Below are positions 16,840 through 25,407 of a DNA stretch of 64,000 nt, piece after piece. Location of the stretch: contig NZ_BMKU01000005.1 in NCBI RefSeq assembly GCF_014644495.1, forward strand, positions 88,976 to 152,975, read 5' to 3'. Numbering within the stretch: position 1 is the stretch's first letter; the number at the start of each line of letters is the position of its first letter. Below the pieces are notes generated by a model. That model saw only the letters and a list, made by a program, of their open reading frames with translations. It was not told the origin of the DNA and did not search any database. This DNA comes from Pseudarthrobacter polychromogenes (lineage in GTDB: Bacteria; Actinomycetota; Actinomycetes; Actinomycetales; Micrococcaceae). Both the position numbers and the translations under genes were made by a program.

Positions 16840-18410
16840 GGTGCCGTCTCCTGTGCATCCTCTTTGACCACGTCGTCGTATTCGGGGTCATGGTGGGCTT
16901 TGGAGCTGCGGCTCCAGGGAATGGCCGTCAGAATGAGGGCCAGGACCACCAGCGCGCCGGCCATGCCCCAGCCAAACAGGCCCACGAACCACTCGGGGTA
17001 CCCCTCGTAGGTGGTGGTGATCTTGCTGATGAATTCGTTGGCCACCATGTAGATCAGGGCGAGGGGCACCACGCCGGCCACCAGCACTATCCACGCCCGC
17101 CCCATCTTGATGGTTGAGACACGGTTCAGGTGGGCCGAGAGCAGCGGCAGCTTGCGCAGGAACCACGCGAGCACCACCACGGTGACCAGCGCGCCCAGGG
17201 TGATCCCGAAGCTGTTGACAAAAGCATCCGAGGTGTCCAGCAGGTAAAGGCCCGTAGCAGTGGGGAACAGGCCCAGGGAGACAACTGCCACCAACACGCT
17301 GACCACCACTGAAGCCTTGACCCGGCCCCAGCCCAGCTTGTCCTGCACGGCGGCCACGATCACCTCCAGCACGGAAATCAGGGAGGTGATCCCCGCAAAC
17401 ACCAGCGATCCGAAGAAGAGCACGCCCATGAGCCCGCCGAAGGGTGCCTGGGACACGATGGTGGGGAATGCGACGAAGGCAAGGCCGATGCCCTGGGTGA
17501 CCACGTCGTTGACGCCTGTGCCTGCTGCCTGCGCCATGAACCCAAGAGCCGCGAAAACACCGATGCCGGCGAGGATTTCGAATCCGGAGTTGGAAAAGGC
17601 AACCACCATGCCGGAACCGGTGAGGTCCGTCCGGCGCTTGAGGTAGGACGAATACGTGACCATGATGCCGTAGCCCACGGACAGCGAGAAGAAGATGTGT
17701 CCGTAGGCTGCAGCCCACACAGAGGGGTCTGCGAGTGCGGCCCAGTCCGGCGTGAAGAACGCGTTCAGGCCTTCCGCTGCGCCGGGAAGGAAGAGCGACT
17801 GGACTACCAGGAGAAGGAACATCACCATCAGCAAGGGCAGGAGGATGGAGTTGGCGCGGGAGATGCCCTTGCGGATTCCTGCCACCATGATGATGATGAC
17901 CGCCACCCAGATCAGCAGGAGCGGGAAGAAGACGGACGGCACGTAGGTGAAGCCGATGCCCGGGGCCTCCGCGACGGCCAGGAAGTTCCCGAAGAAGTAG
18001 CCCTCGGCGTCGTCACCCCACGCCTCCGTGAAGGAAAAGATGGTGTACATCAGCGACCAGGCGATGATCACTGCGTAGTAGGCCGCGATGACGAAGCACA
18101 CCAGCACCTGCCACCATCCCAGCGGCTCAGCCGCCCGGTGGAGCCGGCGGTAGGCCAGCGGCGCCGAGCCGCGGAACTTATGGCCCACGGCGTAGTCGAG
18201 GAACAGCAGCGGGATGCCGGCTGTCAGCAATGCCACCAGGTAGGGAATCAGGAAGGCGCCGCCGCCATTGTCATAGGCGATATAGGGAAAGCGCCAGATA
18301 TTGCCCAGGCCGACCGCCGAGCCGATCGCCGAGAGGATAAAGAGCCGGCGCGAGGAGAACGTTTCACGCTTCGCCGGCGCGGCCTGGCCCTGCGATGGTG
18401 AGCCGCTCAT
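16836..18410 (-). CDS. Neurotransmitter:sodium symporter (NSS) family transporter, MetP-like
   Basis: Secondary Na+-coupled amino-acid importer of 524 residues with about 12 membrane segments. The N-terminal SAIGSAVGLGNIWRFPYIAY motif is the hallmark of the NSS/SNF fold (segment 1, sodium and substrate site). I start at ATG 18408-18410, with GGAGG 9 nt upstream; an upstream extension to 18470 has no support. The next gene is its MetS-like small subunit, so methionine or alanine uptake is the best guess. It sits apart from the sugar clusters and shows no visible operator. Confidence 0.9.
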   Translation of the reverse strand: MSGSPSQGQAAPAKRETFSSRRLFILSAIGSAVGLGNIWRFPYIAYDNGGGAFLIPYLVALLTAGIPLLFLDYAVGHKFRGSAPLAYRRLHRAAEPLGWWQVLVCFVIAAYYAVIIAWSLMYTIFSFTEAWGDDAEGYFFGNFLAVAEAPGIGFTYVPSVFFPLLLIWVAVIIIMVAGIRKGISRANSILLPLLMVMFLLLVVQSLFLPGAAEGLNAFFTPDWAALADPSVWAAAYGHIFFSLSVGYGIMVTYSSYLKRRTDLTGSGMVVAFSNSGFEILAGIGVFAALGFMAQAAGTGVNDVVTQGIGLAFVAFPTIVSQAPFGGLMGVLFFGSLVFAGITSLISVLEVIVAAVQDKLGWGRVKASVVVSVLVAVVSLGLFPTATGLYLLDTSDAFVNSFGITLGALVTVVVLAWFLRKLPLLSAHLNRVSTIKMGRAWIVLVAGVVPLALIYMVANEFISKITTTYEGYPEWFVGLFGWGMAGALVVLALILTAIPWSRSSKAHHDPEYDDVVKEDAQETAP

Positions 18411-18633
18411 GCCTCCACACCTCCGGCCCCAGCTGGGCCCGGCACGGTGCCGGCGGGTCCGCAAAAGCATTCTGGCCGTTTCATGAGGGCTCCCTCTCAG
18501 GTCACGTCGGAGAAACGCAGGCTACTCGGGGACTTTACTGCCCGTCGAGGCTGCGCGAAAGCCCTTCTGCTCCGGATGCCCCACGCCCCCCCGGATGACC
18601 CGCGACCGTCTCCGCCGGGAGTAGGGTTCCATC

Positions 18634-19344
18634 ATGGACATCATCCTGGTTCCCGGTTTCTGGTTGGATGCTTCCTCGTGGGAGGAGGTGGCGCCGGCGC
18701 TTGAGGCCGCGGGCCACCGGACGCACCCGCTCACGCTTCCCGGGATGCAATCCGTCGACGCAAACCGCTCCGGTATCGGCCTGCGGGACCATATCGACGC
18801 CGTGGTTGCCGCCATTGATGCCCTGGACACCAAGGTGGTGCTGGTGGGCCATTCCGGCGGCGGCGCCATCATCCACGGCGCCTTGGATTCCCGCCCCGAC
18901 CGGGTGGAGCGGGCGGTCTACGTGGACAGCGGACCGCTGGGTGAAGGCGGCGTGATCAACGATGAACTGCCGGCCGACGGCGATGACGTTCCGCTGCCGC
19001 CGTGGGAAGCGTTCGAGGACGCCGACCTGGTGGACCTCGACGACGGCCTCCGCGAGGCTTTCCGGGCACGGGCCATTCCGCAGCCCAAGGGCGTTGCCTA
19101 CGACCAGCAGCATCTGCATGATGACCGGCGCTACGACGTGCCCGCCACCGTCATTGCGTGCGAGTTCCCGTCGTCGCTGCTGCAGGAGTGGATCCAGGCG
19201 GGCCATCCCTTTGTGGCGGAGCTTTCCAGCATGCGGGACGTGGAGTACGTGGACCTGCCCACCGGCCACTGGCCCCAGTTCACCAAGCCAGCGGAACTGG
19301 CCAGGGCCATCCTGGCTGCGGTTGAGCAGACAGCCGCCAAGTAG
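18634..19344 (+). CDS. Alpha/beta hydrolase
   Basis: Cytoplasmic alpha/beta-hydrolase fold protein of 236 residues. It begins with the beta-strand and oxyanion region LVPGFWLDASSW and has the nucleophile elbow GHSGGG with Ser74; the His is probably in LPTGHWPQF near the C-terminus. This resembles small esterases annotated for several actinobacteria, but the substrate cannot be told. It stands alone: the next gene starts 61 bp later behind its own TetR-type operator. A GGGAGTAGGG sequence upstream of the ATG could serve as ribosome site. Confidence 0.85.
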   Translation: MDIILVPGFWLDASSWEEVAPALEAAGHRTHPLTLPGMQSVDANRSGIGLRDHIDAVVAAIDALDTKVVLVGHSGGGAIIHGALDSRPDRVERAVYVDSGPLGEGGVINDELPADGDDVPLPPWEAFEDADLVDLDDGLREAFRARAIPQPKGVAYDQQHLHDDRRYDVPATVIACEFPSSLLQEWIQAGHPFVAELSSMRDVEYVDLPTGHWPQFTKPAELARAILAAVEQTAAK

Positions 19345-19370
19345 CCGGAGCTTAATTTTCCCCGGATCCC

Positions 19371-19399
19371 TTGCCTGCGGGCATCCTCGAATCCATAAT
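19371..19399 (+). promoter_or_regulatory. Promoter of agmatine deiminase operon, leaderless geometry
   Basis: TTGCCT (19371-19376), a 17-nt spacer and CATAAT (19394-19399) form a good sigma-70-type promoter. Transcription would begin about 7 nt later, at 19406, which is exactly the A of the first ATG of the next gene. No ribosome site exists upstream. Confidence 0.7.
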
Positions 19400-19423
19400 A
19401 AATGAATGTCATTCATTTATTAT
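19395..19423. promoter_or_regulatory. TetR-type operator, perfect 14-bp arms, copy 1
   Basis: A perfect palindrome: ATAATAAATGAATG, one spacer base, then its exact reverse complement. It overlaps the -10 box and the ATG of the agmatine deiminase gene, so a bound repressor would block transcription. A diverged copy lies at 33432-33460 in front of putrescine oxidase and a TetR gene. Confidence 0.88.
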
Positions 19424-20506
19424 GCCCCGCAACCCTCTCCGGGTGCCGTTGCCACCGACGACGCGGCCACCCACATGCCTGCCGAATGGGAACTCCACCA
19501 CCGCACCTGGATGGCTTTTCCGCCGCCCAACGAAACCTTTGGCCCCCTGGGAAGCCCTTCGCTGGACCGCGCCCGTGCCGTCTGGTCCACAGTTGCCCGC
19601 ACCATTGCCCGCCACGAGCCCGTGACCGTCGTGTCAGACCCCCGTGACGCCACCGCCGCACGGGGATGGCTTGGCGGGGGCATCACCGTGGCTGAAGTTC
19701 CGCTCGACGACGCGTGGATCCGGGACAGCGGACCCACCTTCGTCCACCGTCCGGATGGCTCGCTGGCCGCCGTCGACTGGGTCTTCAACGGGTGGGGCGC
19801 GCAAGGGTGGGCCGCCTGGGACAAGGACGCAGACGTGGCCCGCGCGGTGGCCGGGAAGGCCGGAGTTCCAGCCACGTCCAGTCCGCTGGTCAATGAGGGC
19901 GGCGGATTCCATGTGGACGGCGAGGGAACGGTGCTGCTGACGGAGACGGTCCAGCTGGATCCGGCACGCAACCCCGGAGTCACCAAAGAATCTGTCGAGG
20001 CCGAAATCCACGCAGCCCTGGGCACCAGCAAGGCCATCTGGCTCCCGCGTGGCCTCACCCGCGACTACGGCGAGTTTGGCACGCGCGGCCACGTGGACAT
20101 CGTGGCGGCCTTCGCCGGCCCCGGAACCGTCCTCCTCCACCGCCAGGACAACCCAGCCCACCCGGATTATGAGGTGTACCGGGAGCTTTCTGCGGTCCTC
20201 GCCGGAGAAGTGGATGCCAAGGGCCGTCCGCTGCGCGTCATCGATGTTCCCGCCCCCACCGTCCTCGAGGACGGCGAAGGGTTTGTGGACTGGTCCTACA
20301 TCAACCACTACGTGGCGAACAGCGCAGTGGTCCTGTGCGCTTTCGATGACCCCAATGACGTCATCGCCGCCGGCATCCTGGAACAGGCCTACCCTGGCCG
20401 GACTGTGGAGCTGGTGGATGCCCGCGACGTCTTCGCCTTCGGCGGCGGCATCCACTGCATCACGCAACAGCAGCCGGCGCCGGCAGCCCAAAGAGGCTCG
20501 GAATGA
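19406..20506 (+). CDS. aguA: Agmatine deiminase
   Basis: Hydrolyses agmatine to N-carbamoylputrescine and ammonia. Length is 366 residues, normal for the family. MPAEWELHHRTWMAFP near the N-terminus and FGGGIHCITQQQP at the C-terminus (catalytic Cys351) are signature motifs of the guanidine-modifying fold. I favour ATG 19406, because a promoter predicts transcription starting there (leaderless mRNA); ATG 19475, directly before PAEWE, is the alternative. It overlaps the amidase gene as ATGA. The TetR-type operator on its promoter also occurs before putrescine oxidase, supporting an agmatine-to-putrescine role. Confidence 0.92.
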   Translation: MSFIYYAPQPSPGAVATDDAATHMPAEWELHHRTWMAFPPPNETFGPLGSPSLDRARAVWSTVARTIARHEPVTVVSDPRDATAARGWLGGGITVAEVPLDDAWIRDSGPTFVHRPDGSLAAVDWVFNGWGAQGWAAWDKDADVARAVAGKAGVPATSSPLVNEGGGFHVDGEGTVLLTETVQLDPARNPGVTKESVEAEIHAALGTSKAIWLPRGLTRDYGEFGTRGHVDIVAAFAGPGTVLLHRQDNPAHPDYEVYRELSAVLAGEVDAKGRPLRVIDVPAPTVLEDGEGFVDWSYINHYVANSAVVLCAFDDPNDVIAAGILEQAYPGRTVELVDARDVFAFGGGIHCITQQQPAPAAQRGSE

Positions 20507-22269
20507 AGCTCGCCCGAACAGCCGGCACGCCGGCCACCCATGGCAGCTTCGACGTCGTCGAGGCGTCCATCAGCGAACTCCGTATGGCGCTGGAGGCGGG
20601 AGAGGTCACCAGCGAGGACCTGGTGCGCCACTACCTGCAGCGGATTGAGAAGTATGACTCTTCCGGCATACACCTGAACGCACTGGTGGTGATGAACCCG
20701 GACGCCCTGGCCGAAGCGAGGGGGTCTGACGAGCGCCGGGCCCGGGGGGCCACGCTCGGACCGCTGGACGGTATCCCCTATACAGCTAAGGACAGTTATA
20801 AGGTGCGCGGCCTGACCGTCGCCGCCGGATCGCCGGCCTTCAAGGACCTGGTGGCAAAGGAGGACGCGTTCACCATCGAGCGGCTGCGTGCCGGCGGGGC
20901 CGTCCTTATTGGACTATCCAATATGCCACCGATGGCCAATGGAGGTATGCAGCGCGGCGTATATGGCCGTGCCGAAAGCCCATACAACGCCGGTTACCTC
21001 ACCGCGGCCTTTGCCTCGGGATCCTCGAATGGTTCAGGAACGGCCACCGCGGCCAGCTTCGCCGCCTTCGGGCTCGCGGAGGAGACCTGGTCCTCCGGCC
21101 GGGCGCCGGCGTCGAACAACGCGCTCTGTGCCTATACCCCGTCCCGGGGCGTGATCTCGGTCCGCGGCAACTGGCCGCTGGTGCCCACCATGGACGTGGT
21201 GGTGCCGCATGCCCGCACCATGGCGGACCTCCTGGAGGTCCTGGATGTTGTGGTGGCTGATGACGCGGAGACCCGGGGCGACTTCTGGCGGATGCAGCCA
21301 TGGGTCGGGCTGCCCAAGGCATCCGAGGTGCGCCCTGGTTCCTACGTGGAGCTGGCGGCACCGGACCGGGCTGCGGCTGAAAGCGTCCTGGCCGGCAAAC
21401 GCTTTGGGGTCCCGCGGATGTACATCAACGCGGACCCTGAAGCCGGCACAGCCCCTACCCCGGGGATTGGCGGGCCTACGGGCCAGCGGATCAAGACCAG
21501 GGCTTCGATCATCGAGCTCTGGGAGGCTGCGCGGCGCGACCTCGAGGCCGCGGGAGCCCACGTCATTGAGGTGGACTTCCCCGTGGTGTCCAACTACGAA
21601 GGCGACCGCCCCGGAGCGCCCAACATCTCGACCAGGGGCCTGGTGTCCCCCGAGTACCTTCGCAAGGAAATCGTTGACCTCTCCGCCTGGGCCTGGAACG
21701 ACTTCCTGGACGCCAACGGGGACCCGGATCTCTGCCGGCTGGCCGACGTTAACGGCGCGGCAATCTTCCCCGACCCGGACGGCTCACTCCCGGACCGGTA
21801 CCACGGGTTCGACGACGACATCAGCGACTACCCCGCGTGGATACGGGAGAACGGCGTGCCCGAACTGGCCGCGATACCGCACCTGGCCGAGGGACTGCGC
21901 GGGCTGGAGGAAACACGCCGGGTTGACCTGGAGCAGTGGATGGACGGCCTGCGCCTCGACGCCGTGGTGTTCCCGGCAGCTGCCGACATCGCCCCCGCCG
22001 ACGCGGACCGCAACGGGCGCTCGGCTGACCTGGCGTGGCGCAACGGCGTCTGGGTGTCCAACGGAAACCTGGTTCCCAGGCATCTTGGCATCCCTACGGT
22101 GACGGTACCCATGGGACTTGCAGCGGACATCGCCATGCCCGTGGGCCTGACCTTCGCCGGCAGGGCATACAGCGACACCGCCCTGCTGCGGGTCGCGGCC
22201 GCGTTTGAAGCCACCGGCAGGCGCAGGGTCCCACCGCCGCGCACCGGCCCACAGTGCGGCGGGAGCTAA
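20503..22269 (+). CDS. Amidase signature family hydrolase, candidate N-carbamoylputrescine amidase
   Basis: Amidase-signature enzyme of 588 residues. The Ser-cisSer-Lys triad can be placed: Lys96 in IPYTAKDS, cis-Ser174 in ASGSSNGSG and nucleophile Ser198 in ETWSSGRAP; the 24-residue Ser-Ser spacing fits the family. The ATGA overlap with agmatine deiminase implies coupled expression and a related substrate. Agmatine deiminase makes N-carbamoylputrescine, normally hydrolysed by a nitrilase-family AguB, and no such gene is seen here. This amidase may replace it, which is inference. The 3' end overlaps the convergent GH27 gene by 4 bp. Other amide substrates remain possible. Confidence 0.85.
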   Translation: MKLARTAGTPATHGSFDVVEASISELRMALEAGEVTSEDLVRHYLQRIEKYDSSGIHLNALVVMNPDALAEARGSDERRARGATLGPLDGIPYTAKDSYKVRGLTVAAGSPAFKDLVAKEDAFTIERLRAGGAVLIGLSNMPPMANGGMQRGVYGRAESPYNAGYLTAAFASGSSNGSGTATAASFAAFGLAEETWSSGRAPASNNALCAYTPSRGVISVRGNWPLVPTMDVVVPHARTMADLLEVLDVVVADDAETRGDFWRMQPWVGLPKASEVRPGSYVELAAPDRAAAESVLAGKRFGVPRMYINADPEAGTAPTPGIGGPTGQRIKTRASIIELWEAARRDLEAAGAHVIEVDFPVVSNYEGDRPGAPNISTRGLVSPEYLRKEIVDLSAWAWNDFLDANGDPDLCRLADVNGAAIFPDPDGSLPDRYHGFDDDISDYPAWIRENGVPELAAIPHLAEGLRGLEETRRVDLEQWMDGLRLDAVVFPAAADIAPADADRNGRSADLAWRNGVWVSNGNLVPRHLGIPTVTVPMGLAADIAMPVGLTFAGRAYSDTALLRVAAAFEATGRRRVPPPRTGPQCGGS

Positions 22270-23555
22270 TCCAGGTTGCGGGAGAACCGGTAGAACCGCA
22301 CGCCATGGGCGGGGGGATCCACCGCCAGGGCCGGGGCACCGTAAAGCTCGGTGAGCCCGGCCCAGGTGCCGCTCCACGCCTCCCGGGCTGTCCAGCTCGC
22401 CGGACCCGGGAGGCCAAGGTCAGCGAGCGGCAGTGTCCGGGCCACGCCGGCCGTCCCGGTGTTGAAGACCGCCACGAACCTGTCCTCCGACGTCGTACTT
22501 TCCGCCGCCCACAGCACGAGGTGCCCGTCCCGCAGCAGTTCGCGGTTGTTGCGGCTCGCCGTGAGTACGTCAAGGACGTCCCGGTTGGTCAGCAGTCCGA
22601 GGGTTTCCGGGGGTGAGGAGGGAAGGTCGCAGCCGAGCATGAGCGGGGAACGGGCGATGCACCAGAGTGACAGCATGGTCCGTTGTTCATCGGGCGTCAG
22701 GCGCGTGAGCCGCGCATTTCCCCGCTCGGCACGCAGCGCGATCCGTCCCACTGGGAGCATGTCCGCGTCGGCCCAGCTTCCGGGCCCTTGGTGGGGAGCC
22801 CACCGTGCCATCCGGCCAAACTGGGCCTCGACGTCCTCCCAGCTGTCCCAGAGATCGTCCGAAACCCGCCACATGTCTGCGTTCGTGCGCAGGTGGTCGA
22901 GGTGTGCCAGGGACAGGGCCCTGCCCGGCGACAGGCTGAGGACCATGTCCCTGCCGCTGCGGTCTATCGCGCGGCGGTAGGCCGCGATCTCCCCGGCGAA
23001 GTAGGGGCCCAGCATGTCATCGGCTTTGATGAAGTCCACGCCCCAGGAAGCGAAGAGCCGCAGCTGGGAATCGTAGTAGGCCTGGGCGCCGGGGTGGCTG
23101 TGGTCCAGGCCGTAATTGTCCGTGTTCCAGGCGCAGACGGAGGACGTGTCAGCCACCTGGTTTGCGGTGGCGTCCGTCCCTTCAACGGGGAGGGCATCCC
23201 GGACCGCCTGGCGGGGGATGCCGCGCATAATGTGAAGGCCGAAGTTGAGGCCCAGGCCGTGGATCCGGTCGGCGAGCGGTTTGAAACCGAGCCCGCCGGC
23301 GGCTGACGGGAACCTGTTGGTCGCCGGAAGCTGCCGGCCGTACCCGTCCAGTTCCAGTTCTGCGCCGTTGTTGTAGCCTCCGGCCCGGGCCGCGGGTTCG
23401 TACCACTGGATGTCCACCACCACGGTGTCCCACCCGAAAGGCAGCAGATGCCCGGCCATGAAGGAGGCATTGGCCATGACCTCGTCCTCGGTCACGGAGG
23501 TGCCGTAACAGTCCCAGCTGTTCCATCCCATCGGAGGGGTGCGCGCACGTGTCAT
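22266..23555 (-). CDS. GH27 alpha-galactosidase or beta-L-arabinopyranosidase
   Basis: Retaining glycosidase of 429 residues without signal peptide. It opens with PPMGWNSWDCYG, typical of GH27. The nucleophile is Asp179 in WGVDFIKADDM and the acid/base is Asp234 in RVSDDLWDSW. The usual KYD around the nucleophile is KAD here. A half-conserved arabinose operator (TTACAACGATAGAA, 23565-23578, 11 of 14 matches) lies just upstream of the start. GH27 includes beta-L-arabinopyranosidases as well as alpha-galactosidases, so either activity is possible. The ATG at 23555 lacks a clear ribosome site. It stands alone, convergent with the amidase. Confidence 0.85.
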   Translation of the reverse strand: MTRARTPPMGWNSWDCYGTSVTEDEVMANASFMAGHLLPFGWDTVVVDIQWYEPAARAGGYNNGAELELDGYGRQLPATNRFPSAAGGLGFKPLADRIHGLGLNFGLHIMRGIPRQAVRDALPVEGTDATANQVADTSSVCAWNTDNYGLDHSHPGAQAYYDSQLRLFASWGVDFIKADDMLGPYFAGEIAAYRRAIDRSGRDMVLSLSPGRALSLAHLDHLRTNADMWRVSDDLWDSWEDVEAQFGRMARWAPHQGPGSWADADMLPVGRIALRAERGNARLTRLTPDEQRTMLSLWCIARSPLMLGCDLPSSPPETLGLLTNRDVLDVLTASRNNRELLRDGHLVLWAAESTTSEDRFVAVFNTGTAGVARTLPLADLGLPGPASWTAREAWSGTWAGLTELYGAPALAVDPPAHGVRFYRFSRNLD

Positions 23556-23564
23556 CCGGCAAAT

Positions 23565-23578
23565 TTACAACGATAGAA
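23565..23578. promoter_or_regulatory. Degenerate arabinose-type operator before GH27
   Basis: TTACAACGATAGAA matches TTACAACGTTGCAA at 11 of 14 positions, with the left half intact and the right half degraded. It lies 10 bp upstream of the GH27 start. It may be a weak site of the arabinan regulon. Confidence 0.4.
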
Positions 23579-23640
23579 AGACAAGTGCCAGTGTGTTGCA
23601 GCGCTCCGTGGCCCGCCGCTGGCGGCAGCGTGAACGCGCC

Positions 23641-23667
23641 TTGACAGTGGGATTGTTAGCGCTGACA
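23641..23667. promoter_or_regulatory. TTGACA box with LacI-type operator before alditol oxidase
   Basis: TTGACA (23641-23646) is followed by TGTTAGCGCTGACA (23654-23667), a LacI-type palindrome with central AGCGCT. It lies between the divergent GH27 and alditol oxidase genes and differs from both the CelR-like and arabinose-type operators, suggesting a third regulator. No -10 box is clear. Confidence 0.55.
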
Positions 23668-23709
23668 GTTGAGGGAGCCAATTGCACCTCCAACCGGAAA
23701 GCCGACTCG

Positions 23710-24966
23710 ATGAAGAACTGGGCAGGGAACCTTGAATACGCCTCCGCGGAGGTCCGGCGGCCAGCCTCGGTGGACGAACTTGCCGGAATCGTGGCCGGTG
23801 CCGGGCGGGTCAAGGCCTTGGGATCGCGGCACTCGTTCAACCGGGTGGGCGACACGGACGGCGTGCATGTTCTCCTGGATGCGCTGCCCCAGCGGATCGA
23901 ACTCTCCCCGGACCATACAACGGTGCGGGTCAGCGGCGGCGTCAGCTACGGGGAACTGTGCCGCGCCCTGGAGCAGTCCGGCGCCGCTATTCACAATCTC
24001 GCGTCACTCCCGCACATCTCCGTGGCGGGCGCAGTCCAGACCGGAACGCACGGCTCAGGCGTCAACAACCAGTCCCTGGCCGGAGCAGTCCAGTCCATCG
24101 ACCTGGTGCGGCCCTCCGGCGAACAGGTTTCCCTCACCCGTGCCGATCGCGACGAATTCCGGGCCAGCGTGGTGGGGCTCGGGGCCCTGGGGATTGTGAC
24201 CGGCCTGGAACTCGCCGTCCAGCCGAGCTTCCGGATGCGCCAGCGCGTTTTGGAGAACCTGCCGTGGGACCAGGCACTGGGCAGCTTCCGCGAACTCGTG
24301 TCCAGCGCCTACAGCGTCAGCCTTTTCACGGACTATGCCGGGGATTCCATCAGCCAGGTCTGGCTCAAGGCGCTGGACTCGGAGCCGCCCCTGGACGGGC
24401 TGTTCGGTGCCACTGCGGCCGTGAGCCCGCGGCACCCGCTGCCGGACATGTCCGCGGAAAATTGCACCGTGCAGTTGGACGAACCCGGCCAGTGGCTGGA
24501 CCGCCTTCCCCACTTCCGCCACGAGTTCACGCCGAGCAACGGTGAGGAGCTGCAAAGCGAGTTCATCCTTCCGCTGGAGCATGCCCCGGCCGCCATTGAG
24601 GCAGTCCGCGGACTCGCGGACAAGCTCGCGCCACTGCTGTTTGTCTCGGAGATCCGGACCGGTGCCGCGGACGAGTTCTGGCTCAGCCCTTTCTACCGGC
24701 AGCGGAGCGTTGCCCTGCACTTCACGTGGAGGCCGCTGCAGCCCGAAGTGGAGGCGGTCCTGCCGGAACTCGAGGATCTGCTGAGGCCCTTCGGCGCCCG
24801 TCCGCACTGGGGCAAGCTCTTCTCCCCGGAAGAGCACGACTGGGAATCGCTGTACCCGCGCTTCGCCGACTTCCGTTCACTGGCATCGGCGCACGATCCG
24901 GATGGCAAGTTCCGGAACGGGCTGCTGGACAGCATCCTGGGGGTGCCGGCGGCCAGCGCGCGGTAG
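23710..24966 (+). CDS. FAD-dependent alditol (xylitol) oxidase
   Basis: Oxidises a sugar alcohol at C1 to an aldose with reduction of O2 to H2O2. It has 418 residues, the length of Streptomyces AldO. The FAD domain contains ALGSRHSFN with His41, equivalent to the histidine that binds FAD covalently in AldO, then SLPHISVAGAVQTGTHGSG for the pyrophosphate. The C-terminal HWGKLF motif is typical of the alditol oxidase/gulonolactone oxidase group. I start at ATG 23710 (GGAAAG 9 nt upstream), because the longer frame reaches into the GH27 promoter. Xylitol and sorbitol are likely substrates; no polyol transporter is adjacent. Confidence 0.88.
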   Translation: MKNWAGNLEYASAEVRRPASVDELAGIVAGAGRVKALGSRHSFNRVGDTDGVHVLLDALPQRIELSPDHTTVRVSGGVSYGELCRALEQSGAAIHNLASLPHISVAGAVQTGTHGSGVNNQSLAGAVQSIDLVRPSGEQVSLTRADRDEFRASVVGLGALGIVTGLELAVQPSFRMRQRVLENLPWDQALGSFRELVSSAYSVSLFTDYAGDSISQVWLKALDSEPPLDGLFGATAAVSPRHPLPDMSAENCTVQLDEPGQWLDRLPHFRHEFTPSNGEELQSEFILPLEHAPAAIEAVRGLADKLAPLLFVSEIRTGAADEFWLSPFYRQRSVALHFTWRPLQPEVEAVLPELEDLLRPFGARPHWGKLFSPEEHDWESLYPRFADFRSLASAHDPDGKFRNGLLDSILGVPAASAR

Positions 24967-24996
24967 CACCTTATGTCCGCCCGATAGGCTGGGCGT

Positions 24997-25332
24997 ATGA
25001 ACCGCCGCCTCGCAGTCCTGTCCGCCGCACCCCTGCTCCTGCTCCTTGCCGGCTGTGGTGCCGTTGAGGAGGCCGCAGGCAATGCCGTCAGCGACGCCGC
25101 CTCGAAGGTGGCAACGGCCGGCGCCGCCGAAGTGAACCGCCAGATCTGCGCCGTGGTCCAGGACGGGCTGGTCAGCGTCGAGGACAAGCAGCTGCTGGCG
25201 GGGCTCGTCTCTGCAGCATCCACTGCCGGGGTCCCGGCTGAAATTACGACGCCGTTGGGCCAGATTGCGGAAGCCGGAGACGAGGTGCCGGCAGAGTCCG
25301 TCCAGGCACTTAAGGATGCCTGCGCGGCCTAG
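24997..25332 (+). CDS. Small lipoprotein of unknown function
   Basis: Protein of 111 residues with a clear lipoprotein signal peptide (MNRRLAVLSAAPLLLLLAGC, lipid Cys20). The mature part is alanine-rich and helical with a single Cys in RQICAVV and one near the C-terminus (KDACAA), which might form a disulfide. I do not recognise a family. It lies 30 bp after the alditol oxidase on the same strand and could be co-transcribed. A weak bulged GC hairpin at 25332-25354 may end the unit. Confidence 0.75.
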   Translation: MNRRLAVLSAAPLLLLLAGCGAVEEAAGNAVSDAASKVATAGAAEVNRQICAVVQDGLVSVEDKQLLAGLVSAASTAGVPAEITTPLGQIAEAGDEVPAESVQALKDACAA

Positions 25333-25407
25333 CCGCCCGGCATAGTCCGGCGGCTACCGCCTTAGCGCAGGTTGAGGCGCCGGCTTGAACGGCCGTGCCC
25401 GTCCGCC

